A stretch of 8,498 nt of DNA from CAZVXI01 sp964631295 (GCA_964631295.1 CAZVXI010000139.1:1-8498), one strand, 5' to 3'. Positions 1-7,396 are shown, numbered from the stretch's first letter. Translations and numbers: made by a program. The notes: generated from the letters alone by a model not told the origin.

Positions 1-1207
1 GGGCCATCCGGATCCGAGGATCCCACCTCGGGTTGGCGTCGAGCCAGGCGAGTGCCTCGGGGCTGAAGCCTTCCAGGGCCATCTTCGGCAACTCCTGGAA
101 GTAGTCCTTCCAGAAGGCCCGGATCCAGCCGTCGGTCAGGATGATGTCGGCGTCGAGGATCTGGCCGGTTATCGGGTTCACCCGGCTGGGGCCGATCGCC
201 GTGCCGACGTCGTTGTTCAACCATCGGATGAAGTTATATCGAACATCCTCGGGGTCCTTCTCCATGTGGGCGCCGGAGGAGGCGTCCTGGTAGTAGACCT
301 CGATCGCGTTGGAGATGCCGATTTTCTCGAACGCCTTGTTCCAGTAGAGCAGGCCCTCCCGGACCCATCGGCGGTATCGGATCGGCGTGGTGTGCTCGAT
401 GTAAAAGACAATCGGCTCCTTGGGCGGGCTCATGTTGAGCTTCGGGTCCCGCTTTTCAAGACGCCAGCGATTGATGTACCGCTTCCACTTCTTGTCTTCC
501 TGATACTCGCCGAGGTCGCGGTAGACCGTTGTGAAGTACCCGATGCGCTCGTCCGCTTCGCGCGGCTTGTAGCCAGTGTTGCCTGGAATGCGGCTGATCG
601 ATACGTGATATCCGACGAACTGGCCGCCGGCGTTGGGCGCTTCGACACCGATTTCGATGTTCTCCGGGAACGCCTTGACCTTCGTCATGCGCGCAAGCCG
701 TGCGTTCAACCCACCGATACCCGGTGCGTTGCGCAGGATGACCTGGTCGAGGTCGATCACCGGCTGGCCGCTCGGGCCGTCAGCAACGATGGGTACGTCA
801 AAAACGACGCGGTCGGTGAACAGGCGGTCGACGCTGCTGCGTGATTCCGCCTCACCGGTCGAGCGGGTATTGAGCTCTGGGGAGATGAAGGCCACGCGGT
901 CGCCGAACTTCTTCCAGTAGCCGTAGATGGCTGGTCCCTGGAGACCTGCAAACACACCGCCGCGCGACTGCGTGATGGCCATGTAATGCTTTTGCCCCTG
1001 GAAGCCGCGAGGCAGTTCGGCCAGCAGTTGCTGGTCCTTCTTGTTGTAGTAGACGTTGTACAACGACTGGCCGTCAGCCGTCGACGTCACGCGCTCGTAC
1101 CCCTTCGAGATTTCCTCGAACGGCCTCTGCTGGGCAAGCGCACCGGTGGTCAGCGTGGCGGCGAGTACCGCGGCGCTGAGTGTGATGGATCGGACATGTC
1201 CTGGCAT
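1..1207 (-). CDS. Exported zinc-dependent metalloprotease, DUF5117/DUF4953 family (N-terminal half, cut by window edge)
   Basis: The frame is open from the ATG at 1207 to the left edge, giving 402 residues without a stop. Residues 1-26 look like a Sec signal peptide: basic start, hydrophobic core, then A-L-A before Q26. The rest matches my knowledge of the DUF5118/DUF5117/DUF4953 metalloproteases: ERIGYF at 220-225, RWRLEK at 247-252, PIVFYIE at 265-271, WNKAFEKIGI at 289-298, DPEDVRYNFIRW at 318-329 and NPITGQI at 344-350. The last is usually DPRTGEI in relatives. The HExxH zinc site of this family lies further C-terminal and would be outside the window, so catalytic competence cannot be judged. 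Members are large exported or periplasmic peptidases whose substrates are largely unknown. The start is fixed by AAGGAG eight bases upstream. The gene lies beyond a terminator from the minus-strand genes at 1946-3114, so it is probably transcribed on its own. Family assignment is confident; substrate is unknown. Confidence 0.92.
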   Translation of the reverse strand, partial: MPGHVRSITLSAAVLAATLTTGALAQQRPFEEISKGYERVTSTADGQSLYNVYYNKKDQQLLAELPRGFQGQKHYMAITQSRGGVFAGLQGPAIYGYWKKFGDRVAFISPELNTRSTGEAESRSSVDRLFTDRVVFDVPIVADGPSGQPVIDLDQVILRNAPGIGGLNARLARMTKVKAFPENIEIGVEAPNAGGQFVGYHVSISRIPGNTGYKPREADERIGYFTTVYRDLGEYQEDKKWKRYINRWRLEKRDPKLNMSPPKEPIVFYIEHTTPIRYRRWVREGLLYWNKAFEKIGISNAIEVYYQDASSGAHMEKDPEDVRYNFIRWLNNDVGTAIGPSRVNPITGQILDADIILTDGWIRAFWKDYFQELPKMALEGFSPEALAWLDANPRWDPRIRMA

Positions 1208-1215
1208 GCGAAAAA

Positions 1216-1221
1216 CTCCTT
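1216..1221 (-). promoter_or_regulatory. Ribosome binding site of the metalloprotease gene
   Basis: On the minus strand AAGGAG lies eight bases before the ATG at 1207. It supports that start, which also gives a clean signal peptide. Confidence 0.8.
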
Positions 1222-1592
1222 CTTCGCGTTTGGTGAAACAACAGATTTTCACCGCCGAGCGCGACAAAACGCCGCGTTCCGGCGGGTTGGGCGATCTTTT
1301 TCTGGCGTCCTGCCATCTTTCTCACCCGGGAGGTGCATGCTGCTCAGCCGGAAGTGGCGTTTGCCTTGCGTCCGACAGCGGCGCAACCACATCGGCGGGA
1401 GCGGCTCCCCTCCTTCTCTAGCATACCCATCGAGCCGCCGGATGATGCAGGTTAGCCCCCGCCGCTCCGAATCCGCCGAAAGTTCGGGCTGCACCGGTCA
1501 GGAGGCGAAGGGCAGCCCTGAGACGAGGCGTGTGTGCTTGGCGGCTCCCGCAGAGAACATATTCAACGAACTGACGGGCGGCCCGCGAGCGT

Positions 1593-1621
1593 CGTCACTG
1601 GGTGGGCTGCCAACAGTGACG
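1593..1621. repeat. Perfect 8-bp inverted repeat in the non-coding stretch
   Basis: CGTCACTG at 1593-1600 is the reverse complement of CAGTGACG at 1614-1621, with a 13-base spacer. No T-run follows on either strand, so it is not a typical terminator. It could be an operator-like site, a leader hairpin of a minus-strand transcript, or chance. Confidence 0.35.
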
Positions 1622-1859
1622 CGAGGGCTCTGGGGAGGAGCTGGCGCCGATCGCCGTTGTCCTCGGCCGTGGCCCGATCGCCACAGTCATGACAAGACGA
1701 ATCCGAATGCTCACATGCCACTCGGTCGTTGAACGCGTCGTCGTCTCACAGCATCTGCAGCGTCCTCATCGACGGCGGAGTAAGAAAGCGGCGTGCTGAA
1801 CTCGTTGTCTTTCTTTTTCAGGCGCTCTTACCTCACGCTCAGAGAAAGAACGCGATGTC

Positions 1860-1899
1860 AAAAGTGAAGAAAAGCCCACGGCGAAATGGCCGTGGGCTT
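1860..1899 (-). terminator. Rho-independent terminator of the minus-strand TPR/165-residue unit
   Basis: An 11-bp perfect stem pairs 1872-1882 with 1889-1899 around a six-base loop. Reading on the minus strand, the stem is followed by a T-rich tail (TTCTTCACTTTT, 1871-1860). On the plus strand no T-run follows, so it acts in the minus direction. It sits about 45 bases after the stop codon at 1946-1948 and should insulate the metalloprotease gene from transcription arriving from the right. Confidence 0.88.
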
Positions 1900-1945
1900 C
1901 TGAGGAGCAGCGGCTCGAGGGCCGGAATGGATGGGTCAAATGTGG

Positions 1946-2443
1946 TCAGTTCATGATGAAGTGGTTCTGCCGTTTGATACCAAGCATGTGTGTCTTGATT
2001 GCACGCACGGCCGCATCGAACGGCTTGAACGCGCGGGCAAGCATGGCATCTTCGTTGCCGGTATCGAGGGCGCCGGCCTCCTTGAGCATTGCACGCACCA
2101 CGCCCGTGACATGCACCTGGAACTGTTCCTGTGTCGTCATATCCGGCTGCATTTCGGCTGCACCTTGTTCGTAGCCATCCGCTTCGCGGCAGATGCGCGC
2201 CAAGGCGCGATTCACTTCAGAGACAGTACAGTACTTCAGGTTGTCGCGCATCATCTTGCCGCTGCGATCTGAAAATCGCCTGCCGAATACTTCACGACAA
2301 ACCTTGACATACAAGTAGATTGTCGCAGTCTCGATGATTTCATTGGCAACTTCACCGGGAAATATCGCGCGGACATTGCCGCAGAACTGATGCATCGATC
2401 GTGCCGTCGCCTTGACCTTTCGATTATCAAGCATGAGTCGCAT
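1946..2443 (-). CDS. Hypothetical 165-residue cytoplasmic protein, no recognised family
   Basis: I do not recognise this protein. It has no signal peptide or membrane segment and reads as mostly alpha-helical, with a basic N-terminus and four cysteines (21, 49, 72, 85) that do not form a recognisable metal-binding motif. The case for a real gene rests on context. AGGAGG lies six bases before the ATG at 2443, the start is 50 bases after the stop of the co-oriented TPR gene, and a strong intrinsic terminator follows the stop. An in-frame ATG at 2434 is a possible alternative start but has worse spacing to the ribosome binding site. It is probably the second gene of an operon with the TPR protein. 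Function unknown. Confidence 0.78.
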   Translation of the reverse strand: MRLMLDNRKVKATARSMHQFCGNVRAIFPGEVANEIIETATIYLYVKVCREVFGRRFSDRSGKMMRDNLKYCTVSEVNRALARICREADGYEQGAAEMQPDMTTQEQFQVHVTGVVRAMLKEAGALDTGNEDAMLARAFKPFDAAVRAIKTHMLGIKRQNHFIMN

Positions 2444-2449
2444 CAGGTC

Positions 2450-2455
2450 CCTCCT
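2450..2455 (-). promoter_or_regulatory. Strong ribosome binding site of the 165-residue gene
   Basis: On the minus strand a full AGGAGG lies six bases before the ATG at 2443. It favours this start over the in-frame ATG at 2434 and is one of the main reasons to accept the gene. Confidence 0.82.
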
Positions 2456-2493
2456 CGAATACTCACAGCAGTGCGGCGCATATCGGGTGTGTG

Positions 2494-3114
2494 TTACTCC
2501 AGCAGATTCGCCAGCAGATTGGCGAGATTGCCGTCCATTTCTCGCAGGCGTCGCAACTGCTCGATGGCCATACGCCGATCGCCAGCCATGATGTACGCAA
2601 GTCCGCGCGCGTAATACGCGTCGGCATAGCCCGGATCGAGTTCAATCGCCTTGTTGAATGCCATGATGGCCTCGGCATGGCGTCCGGCCGAGAGGGCCTT
2701 GTCACCTTCGGCATATGCAGCCGTTGCGAAACGGCGCTTGCTGTCTTTGACGACGACGGCGTTCCTTCCATTCTCGCCTGACGTGCCCGATGACGCATGA
2801 TCGCTCGGAGTGTCACTCGTGCGTCGGGCCGACTCGGCGTGCATGTCAGATCGACGTGCCGTGCCTTGTGCAGGCCCGATGCGTGACGTGTTGGGCGCGA
2901 TTGACGGCCGGCTGAAATCGGCTGTCGGGTTCGAAGCAGCGGCTGACGCCCGGGACGGGCCAAGATCGACCTGCTTGTAGATCCAGGTCCCGAAGGCGCC
3001 CGCCATCGCGACAATGACAATCAACATGCCGGCACGCAAGCCTCCCTTGGGCGCATTCTTGCCCGACTGACCTGACGCACCGGACACCATGTTGGCTTGT
3101 GGATCGAATCGCAT
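2494..3114 (-). CDS. Membrane-anchored tetratricopeptide (TPR) repeat protein
   Basis: From the ATG at 3114 the product is 206 residues. A short polar N-terminus with basic residues precedes one hydrophobic segment at about 29-46, without a convincing cleavage site, so it is probably a single-pass anchor with the C-terminus outside the cytoplasm. Residues 50-125 are low-complexity, rich in Ser, Ala, Arg, Thr and Gly, and look disordered. Residues 133-194 hold about two TPR units; the first reads AEGDKALSAGRHAEAI with AIELDPGYADAYYARG following, which is classical TPR pattern. TPRs are protein-protein interaction modules; no partner can be named. The frame stays open upstream to a GTG at 3216, but that extension is low-complexity and overlaps the divergent promoter region, so I prefer 3114. 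Neither that ATG nor the one at 3090 has a strong ribosome binding site, so the start is uncertain. The gene is followed after 50 bases by the 165-residue gene. Confidence 0.85.
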   Translation of the reverse strand: MRFDPQANMVSGASGQSGKNAPKGGLRAGMLIVIVAMAGAFGTWIYKQVDLGPSRASAAASNPTADFSRPSIAPNTSRIGPAQGTARRSDMHAESARRTSDTPSDHASSGTSGENGRNAVVVKDSKRRFATAAYAEGDKALSAGRHAEAIMAFNKAIELDPGYADAYYARGLAYIMAGDRRMAIEQLRRLREMDGNLANLLANLLE

Positions 3115-3305
3115 GCGAGAAGCATCCAATCCGCGCAGCTCGGGCTGGAGGCTCGGGCTCGAAGAAACTGCCCGGCGATGTGAAGATGGTCCGACAGAGC
3201 CGGTTGCGCCTGCCACGCGGCTTGCCTGATCCGCACAGCCAGAGCATGGTCGCGCTTGAGTCCGCTGCAGGGTTGGTCGACGAACCTACGATCGGACACA
3301 GCACG
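3115..3305. promoter_or_regulatory. Divergent intergenic region between the TPR and VTT genes
   Basis: The TPR gene reads left and the VTT gene reads right from this 191-base gap, so promoters for both should lie here. I see no clean -35/-10 pair. TACGAT at 3287-3292 is -10-like for the plus strand but sits close to the start at 3306. The function is inferred from gene orientation. Confidence 0.4.
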
Positions 3306-4091
3306 ATGACAGACCAACCGGCACAAACTGCGCAACCCGACCCGGCACAGCCGCCCGAGCGGCGATCGCTGTGGCAGCGGCTTGGCCCGGCCGGCCCGCT
3401 CGGAATCGCGTGGACGGTGATGCCAGCTCTCGCCGGGATCTTTCTTCTCAAGGAGATCGGAGCCGTCGCTGAGTTCCTGCAAGGGCTGCCCGGCGAGGGG
3501 CTCGCGCTTTACATCACCGTGTTCATCGTCGCGGCAGGGCTGGGCATGCTGCCGACCTACTCCCAGGCGATTCTCGGCGGGTGGGTGTACGGCGTGGCAT
3601 TCGGGATGCCGGCCGCGCTCGTCGGGTTTCTCGGCGGGGCGATCATCGGCTACGGCGTGGCTCGGTTCATCGCCCGCGATCGTGTTGCGAATGCCATCGA
3701 ATCAAACATCAAGGCGAAGGCCATCGCCGATGCCCTTGTGCATCGTGGGTTCTGGCGGACTCTTGGGATCGTGGCACTGCTGCGCGTTCCGCCCAACTCG
3801 CCATTTGCGCTCACGAACCTCGCGATGGCCGCCGCTCGAACGCCACTGCTGCCTTTCACGATCGGCACGCTCATCGGGATGACGCCGCGCACCGCAATTG
3901 CCGTGGCCTTCGCTGCCGCCGGTGCAGCCAATGGGCGCGACATCCAGGATCTCGGATCGAAGGCGCCGTGGATGCTCGCGGCCGGCATTGCCACGCTGAT
4001 CGTTGTGCTGGCCATCGTCAGCTACATCGGCAACCGCGCCATCAACCGCGTGCTCGCCGAGCGACGACCGCAAGCAACCCCCAACACCTGA
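3306..4091 (+). CDS. TVP38/TMEM64 family membrane protein (VTT / SNARE-associated domain)
   Basis: From the ATG at 3306 the product is 261 residues. A Pro/Gln-rich cytoplasmic start (1-20) precedes several hydrophobic segments at roughly 30-48, 67-83, 86-106, 108-121, 182-203 and 221-241. The VTT core is visible as GGWVYGVAFG (91-100), the G-rich stretch ending in ARFIARDR (119-126), and LLRVPPNSPFALTNLAMAA (158-176), leading to LPFTIGTLIGMTPRTAI. These match the TVP38/TMEM64/DedA superfamily, some of which act in lipid flipping or membrane homeostasis; the bacterial TVP38 branch has no settled role. The frame is open back to 3099, but the earlier part is Arg-rich, non-hydrophobic and overlaps the divergent gap, so 3306 is preferred despite a weak ribosome binding site. 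It is divergent from the TPR gene; 210 bases separate it from the isomerase gene. Confidence 0.88.
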   Translation: MTDQPAQTAQPDPAQPPERRSLWQRLGPAGPLGIAWTVMPALAGIFLLKEIGAVAEFLQGLPGEGLALYITVFIVAAGLGMLPTYSQAILGGWVYGVAFGMPAALVGFLGGAIIGYGVARFIARDRVANAIESNIKAKAIADALVHRGFWRTLGIVALLRVPPNSPFALTNLAMAAARTPLLPFTIGTLIGMTPRTAIAVAFAAAGAANGRDIQDLGSKAPWMLAAGIATLIVVLAIVSYIGNRAINRVLAERRPQATPNT

Positions 4092-4290
4092 TCAGACACC
4101 GATCAGACGATTGCTGCTTTCAGTTCCGCACCCCCGCGGCTACGCTCATAGTCTGATAACCGTGCAAAGCATCGGCCGGCACATGTGTCCTCGTATCAGT
4201 GGCCGATGACGTGTCGCGGTCGATGGTACGGCATCGTGGCCGTGTCATTGTTGTCAGTTCAATCGTCAACCAGCACTCAAACCAAAGCAG

Positions 4291-4295
4291 AAGGA
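4291..4295 (+). promoter_or_regulatory. Ribosome binding site of the FKBP gene
   Basis: AAGGA lies six bases before the ATG at 4302. It decides this start against the longer in-frame start at 4185 and yields a proper signal peptide. Confidence 0.8.
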
Positions 4296-4301
4296 AACAC
4301 C

Positions 4302-5030
4302 ATGACCCGCGTCCATCGACCCCGCACACGCAAAGCAGCGCTTGCAACTCTCGGCCTGGCAGGCGGCATCGCGCTGACGGCCACTGCCGCCACCACCATG
4401 CTGCAGGATGACTACGAAACTCTCCCGCCGCCGCACGCCGAAGTTGAGCAGATGCTTCGCGACCAGGGCACGACCCTCGAGAAGGCAATGATGGCGGCCA
4501 AGACAAAGCACCCGGATGGCGTGATCGCCTCCGCCGCGTTCGACATCGGTGCGTCGAGCGCTGGCACCATCACAATCGAGTTATTCAACGATGGCGCGAA
4601 ACACCTGATGACTGTCAACGCTGCAGATGGAACAATCGCATCCGATGACGCAGTGCCACACCTGCCCGGCTGGGCGTGCGATGGCGAGTGGATCGAGACT
4701 GAGACCGGCCTGAAGTACTGCGATGTTGAGGTCGGCACCGGTGCCGTCCCGCCGCGCGCCAGTTCAGAGGTCAAAGTGCATTACAGCGGCTGGCTTGTGG
4801 ATGGAAGCAAGTTCGACAGTTCGCTTGACCGTGGTCAGCCGGCCACCTTCCCGCTCAACCGCGTCATCCGCGGCTGGACCGAAGGCGTTGGCTCGATGAA
4901 GGTCGGTGGAAAGCGCAAGCTCATCATCCCGTTCGGCCTTGCGTACGGCGTGAACGGACGACCCGGCGCTATCCCGCCGCGCGCCACACTCATCTTCGAC
5001 GTCGAACTGCTTGAAGTCGTCGCAGAATAA
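4302..5030 (+). CDS. Exported FKBP-type peptidyl-prolyl cis-trans isomerase with N-terminal PepSY-like domain
   Basis: The 242-residue product has a signal peptide (basic residues 3-11, hydrophobic core 12-29), so the enzyme should act outside the cytoplasm. Residues about 57-113 resemble a PepSY domain (TTLEKAMMAAKTKHPDG, then an amphipathic strand pair and DG). Residues about 135-240 are an FKBP domain with the active-site set of FKBP12 in place: Y161, F171, D172, V188, I189, W192, Y215 and F232. It should therefore catalyse cis-trans isomerisation of X-Pro bonds. PepSY domains are often inhibitory or binding modules of secreted peptidases, so the pairing with an FKBP is notable. Cys126 and Cys140 flank the interdomain linker and could form a disulfide. 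The start at 4302 is fixed by AAGGA and by the signal peptide; the longer frame from 4185 is rejected. A terminator-like hairpin follows, then the M3 peptidase gene. Confidence 0.93.
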   Translation: MTRVHRPRTRKAALATLGLAGGIALTATAATTMLQDDYETLPPPHAEVEQMLRDQGTTLEKAMMAAKTKHPDGVIASAAFDIGASSAGTITIELFNDGAKHLMTVNAADGTIASDDAVPHLPGWACDGEWIETETGLKYCDVEVGTGAVPPRASSEVKVHYSGWLVDGSKFDSSLDRGQPATFPLNRVIRGWTEGVGSMKVGGKRKLIIPFGLAYGVNGRPGAIPPRATLIFDVELLEVVAE

Positions 5031-5038
5031 CACACTCC

Positions 5039-5076
5039 CCGGCATCGCGGTTGACGCCACGATGCCGGCTTTCGTT
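5039..5076 (+). terminator. Terminator-like hairpin between the FKBP and M3 genes
   Basis: A perfect 9-bp stem pairs CCGGCATCG (5039-5047) with CGATGCCGG (5060-5068). GG/CC can pair further inside the 12-base loop. CTTTCGTT follows, a short imperfect T-rich tail. The hairpin starts nine bases after the FKBP stop codon and ends before the M3 ribosome binding site. It is likely a moderate intrinsic terminator or a processing/stabilising hairpin that lowers expression of the downstream gene. Confidence 0.6.
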
Positions 5077-5089
5077 GCCACGAACACAC

Positions 5090-5094
5090 GAGGA
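5090..5094 (+). promoter_or_regulatory. Ribosome binding site of the M3 peptidase gene
   Basis: GAGGA lies seven bases before the ATG at 5102. It favours that start over the in-frame ATG at 5051, which lies inside the loop of the upstream hairpin and would spoil the signal peptide. Confidence 0.78.
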
Positions 5095-5101
5095 TCATCT
5101 C

Positions 5102-7369
5102 ATGCAACGCCACAACAAGACCAGACTCGATGCACGCCGCCACGTTTCCAGTGCAAGCATTTTGCCCGTCCTCGCGGTCAGTGCAGCAGTCATCACACTG
5201 CCCGCAACGGTCGCTGCGACATCCAAGAATGCGCCAACCAGACCCGCAGCGATCACGCCGACGGGACCGATCACCGGCGCGCCCGTTGTTATTGCAATGA
5301 CCTTTCCGGACATCGCAACTGCGCCGGGAATGAGCGCGCCGTGGCTCGCAACACCGACTGTGCCGGAACTGCTGGCAACGCCGGAAGAAACGCGATTCAG
5401 CGTCGTGCCCGCGGGGGTAGACGTGGTCGGCGATGCCATCTCGCGCGCCAACCGGGCAGTCGAGCGTCTGACAGACGTCTCTGATTCTGACCGCACGTTT
5501 GAGAACACTGTCGCAGCGCTGGACGATATCGCCGCCCAGCTCGAGTTCGAGACATCGATGCTGCAGTTCATGGCATACGTATCAACCGATGCCAGCGAAC
5601 GAGCAGCAGGCAACGATGCGATCGAGCGCATCCAGAACTGGATGATCGATCTCGGGAAGAACGAGCAGGTCTTCGGCGCGATTCGTGCGTATGCCGACAC
5701 AAACCCGCGGTTGCAGGGCGAGAAGAAGCGCCTGCTCGAGCACATTCTGCGCGACTATCGGCGGGCGGGCATGGCGCTGTCATCGGTCGTTCGGAAAGAA
5801 CTCACCGCGATCGAGAAACAGGTCGCCGCACTTTCCATACAGTTCGAGAAGAACATCCTCGAAGATGACACTGCGGTGCTCGTCGAGCGCAGTGAACTTG
5901 CCGGCATGCCGAAAGAGTACATCGCCGGTCTTGATCGTGCGGGCAGCATGTACATCATCACGATGGACTATCCGACGTTTCTTCCGCTGATGGATTACTG
6001 CGAGAATGAAGAAACACGCGAGAAAGTCTGGATCGCATACAAGCGGCGTGGCGGGCGGAAGAATGTTTCGGTCATCGAGAAGATTGTGTCGCTGCGAGCA
6101 CAAGCCGCTGACCTGCTCGGCTACGAGAGTCCGGCGGAATATGAAGTCGAAGTCCGCATGGCAAAGACCCCTGAGAATGTCCAGCAGTTCTACGCGAAGT
6201 TGCAGCCGCTTGTGCGCCGCAAAGCTCTGCTCGACTACGAAGAACTCACGCAGGCCAAGCGCGACCATACAGGCAACCCGGACGCAAAGCTCCGCCCGTG
6301 GGATTCGAGTTTCTACATCAACCGCCTGAAGCGTGAGAAGTACGCAGTCGACTCGGAGAAAGTGCGTGAGTACTTCCCGCTCCATCGCGTGATTGACGGC
6401 CTGTTCAGCATCACGCAGTCGCTGTACGGCCTCGAATACCGTGAGATCACCGACCGTGCAGGCTCCGGCGACTGGCCTCTCTGGCACGAGGATGTGCGGC
6501 TGTTTGAAGTGTGGGACAGGAACGATCGGACGCTGCTCGGGCATTTCTATATCGACTTGCATCCGCGCCCGGACAAGTACGGCCATGCAGCGCAGTGGGG
6601 GCTGCGTCAGCACAAGTTATGGACAAACGGCACGTATGAGAAGCCGCTTGCTGCGCTCGTCTGTAACTTCACCAAACCGACGGGAGACAAGCCGTCGCTC
6701 ATGAGCCATGATGAAGTTGAGACGTTCTTCCACGAGTTCGGCCACTGCCTGCACACGATTTTGAGCGAAGCCGAGTACTACCAGTTTGCCGGCACTGCCG
6801 TTGAACGCGACTTCGTGGAAGCACCGTCGCAGATGTTTGAGAACTGGGTGTGGGATGTTGACGTGCTCAACACCTTCGCCGGCCACTACAAGACCGGCGA
6901 GAAGCTGCCCGAGGAAATGCTCGCTGGGATGATCGCCGCGAAAAACCTTGCGTCGGGCATGCTTGCTGAACGGCAGTTCTTCTACGGCTTGTTCGATTTC
7001 ACACTGCACAGCAATCCGGAGGGAGACATCGATTCAATCCAGCTTGCCCATGCACTGTGGGATCCGAGTGGGAAGGATGTGGAGTTGTATGAGCCAGTGC
7101 CGGGAACGTGGTTCCATGCGTCGTTCGGACACCTCACCGGCTATCAGGCGGGCTACTACGGCTACCAGTGGTCGCTCGTGTACGCGGCCGACATGTTCGA
7201 GCGATTTGAAGAACTCGGCATGCTGAATCCCGAGGCGGGCATGTACTACCGCAACAAGATTCTCTCGCGCGGCGGAACGGTTGATGGCCTCGACATGGTG
7301 CGCGACTATCTCGGCCGCGAGCCGAATATGGACGCGTTCCTCCGGCATCTTGGTCTTCAGACCGACTGA
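5102..7369 (+). CDS. Exported M3-family zinc oligopeptidase (thimet oligopeptidase / Dcp-like)
   Basis: The product is 755 residues from the ATG at 5102. Residues 1-41 form a long signal peptide (basic 1-13, hydrophobic 18-40), followed by a Thr/Pro/Ala-rich spacer to about residue 95 that cytoplasmic M3 enzymes lack. The M3 fold then runs to the end. The zinc site is intact: HEFGH at 544-548 gives H544, catalytic E545 and H548, and the third ligand is E573 in FVEAPSQ, at the usual distance of 29 residues from the first histidine. The substrate-binding loop GHLTGYQAGYYGYQW supplies H677, Y681, Y685 and Y688. M3 enzymes cut short peptides rather than folded proteins, so this one probably finishes peptides made by other exported peptidases. 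It follows the FKBP gene at 71 bases across a hairpin and precedes the S9 gene. The exact specificity (dipeptide release or endopeptidase) cannot be told from the sequence. Confidence 0.95.
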   Translation: MQRHNKTRLDARRHVSSASILPVLAVSAAVITLPATVAATSKNAPTRPAAITPTGPITGAPVVIAMTFPDIATAPGMSAPWLATPTVPELLATPEETRFSVVPAGVDVVGDAISRANRAVERLTDVSDSDRTFENTVAALDDIAAQLEFETSMLQFMAYVSTDASERAAGNDAIERIQNWMIDLGKNEQVFGAIRAYADTNPRLQGEKKRLLEHILRDYRRAGMALSSVVRKELTAIEKQVAALSIQFEKNILEDDTAVLVERSELAGMPKEYIAGLDRAGSMYIITMDYPTFLPLMDYCENEETREKVWIAYKRRGGRKNVSVIEKIVSLRAQAADLLGYESPAEYEVEVRMAKTPENVQQFYAKLQPLVRRKALLDYEELTQAKRDHTGNPDAKLRPWDSSFYINRLKREKYAVDSEKVREYFPLHRVIDGLFSITQSLYGLEYREITDRAGSGDWPLWHEDVRLFEVWDRNDRTLLGHFYIDLHPRPDKYGHAAQWGLRQHKLWTNGTYEKPLAALVCNFTKPTGDKPSLMSHDEVETFFHEFGHCLHTILSEAEYYQFAGTAVERDFVEAPSQMFENWVWDVDVLNTFAGHYKTGEKLPEEMLAGMIAAKNLASGMLAERQFFYGLFDFTLHSNPEGDIDSIQLAHALWDPSGKDVELYEPVPGTWFHASFGHLTGYQAGYYGYQWSLVYAADMFERFEELGMLNPEAGMYYRNKILSRGGTVDGLDMVRDYLGREPNMDAFLRHLGLQTD

Positions 7370-7396
7370 TCGGAGCGAACCGCTCTCACGTACTCC

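Larger units (their letters stand above)
1208..1945. other. Long stretch with no convincing gene; leader of the metalloprotease and 3' end of the TPR unit
   Basis: About 740 bases separate the metalloprotease start from the stop of the minus-strand gene at 1946. Open frames here are short or run antisense to the metalloprotease, and their translations are Arg/Ser/Gly-rich without family resemblance. What can be seen is a ribosome binding site at 1216-1221, a weak -10-like TATGCT on the minus strand at 1420-1425 with no good -35 element, an 8-bp hairpin at 1593-1621, and the intrinsic terminator at 1860-1899. The metalloprotease promoter most likely lies here. I found no tRNA, tmRNA, SRP RNA or RNase P RNA signature. 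Confidence 0.6.

Noticed and set aside
266..844. Plus-strand open frame of 192 residues
   Set aside because: It lies wholly antisense to the metalloprotease gene, has no ribosome binding site, and its composition is that of a complementary frame in GC-rich coding DNA.
1478..1490. GAAAGTTCGGGCT resembles the conserved 5' segment of RNase P RNA
   Set aside because: Other conserved parts of RNase P RNA, such as the AGAGCGCACC-like and CCGGCTTA-like segments, were not found downstream on this strand, so the match looks accidental.
986..1732. Plus-strand open frame of 248 residues reaching into the non-coding stretch
   Set aside because: The first third is antisense to the metalloprotease and the rest is Arg/Ser/Gly-rich without any motif, hydrophobic segment or ribosome binding site.
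4090..4108. Direct repeat GATCAGAC at 4090-4097 and 4101-4108, just after the VTT gene
   Set aside because: Two short copies 11 bases apart without other context are not enough to claim an operator or attachment site.
5780..6613. Minus-strand open frame of 277 residues
   Set aside because: It is antisense to the M3 peptidase, whose motifs and zinc site prove the plus-strand frame.
7130..7165. Substrate loop of the M3 peptidase is one residue shorter between His677 and Tyr681 than in thimet oligopeptidase
   Set aside because: I recall a similar single-Gly form (HLxGYxAGYYGY) in many bacterial M3 enzymes, so it probably marks a normal subgroup rather than a novelty.
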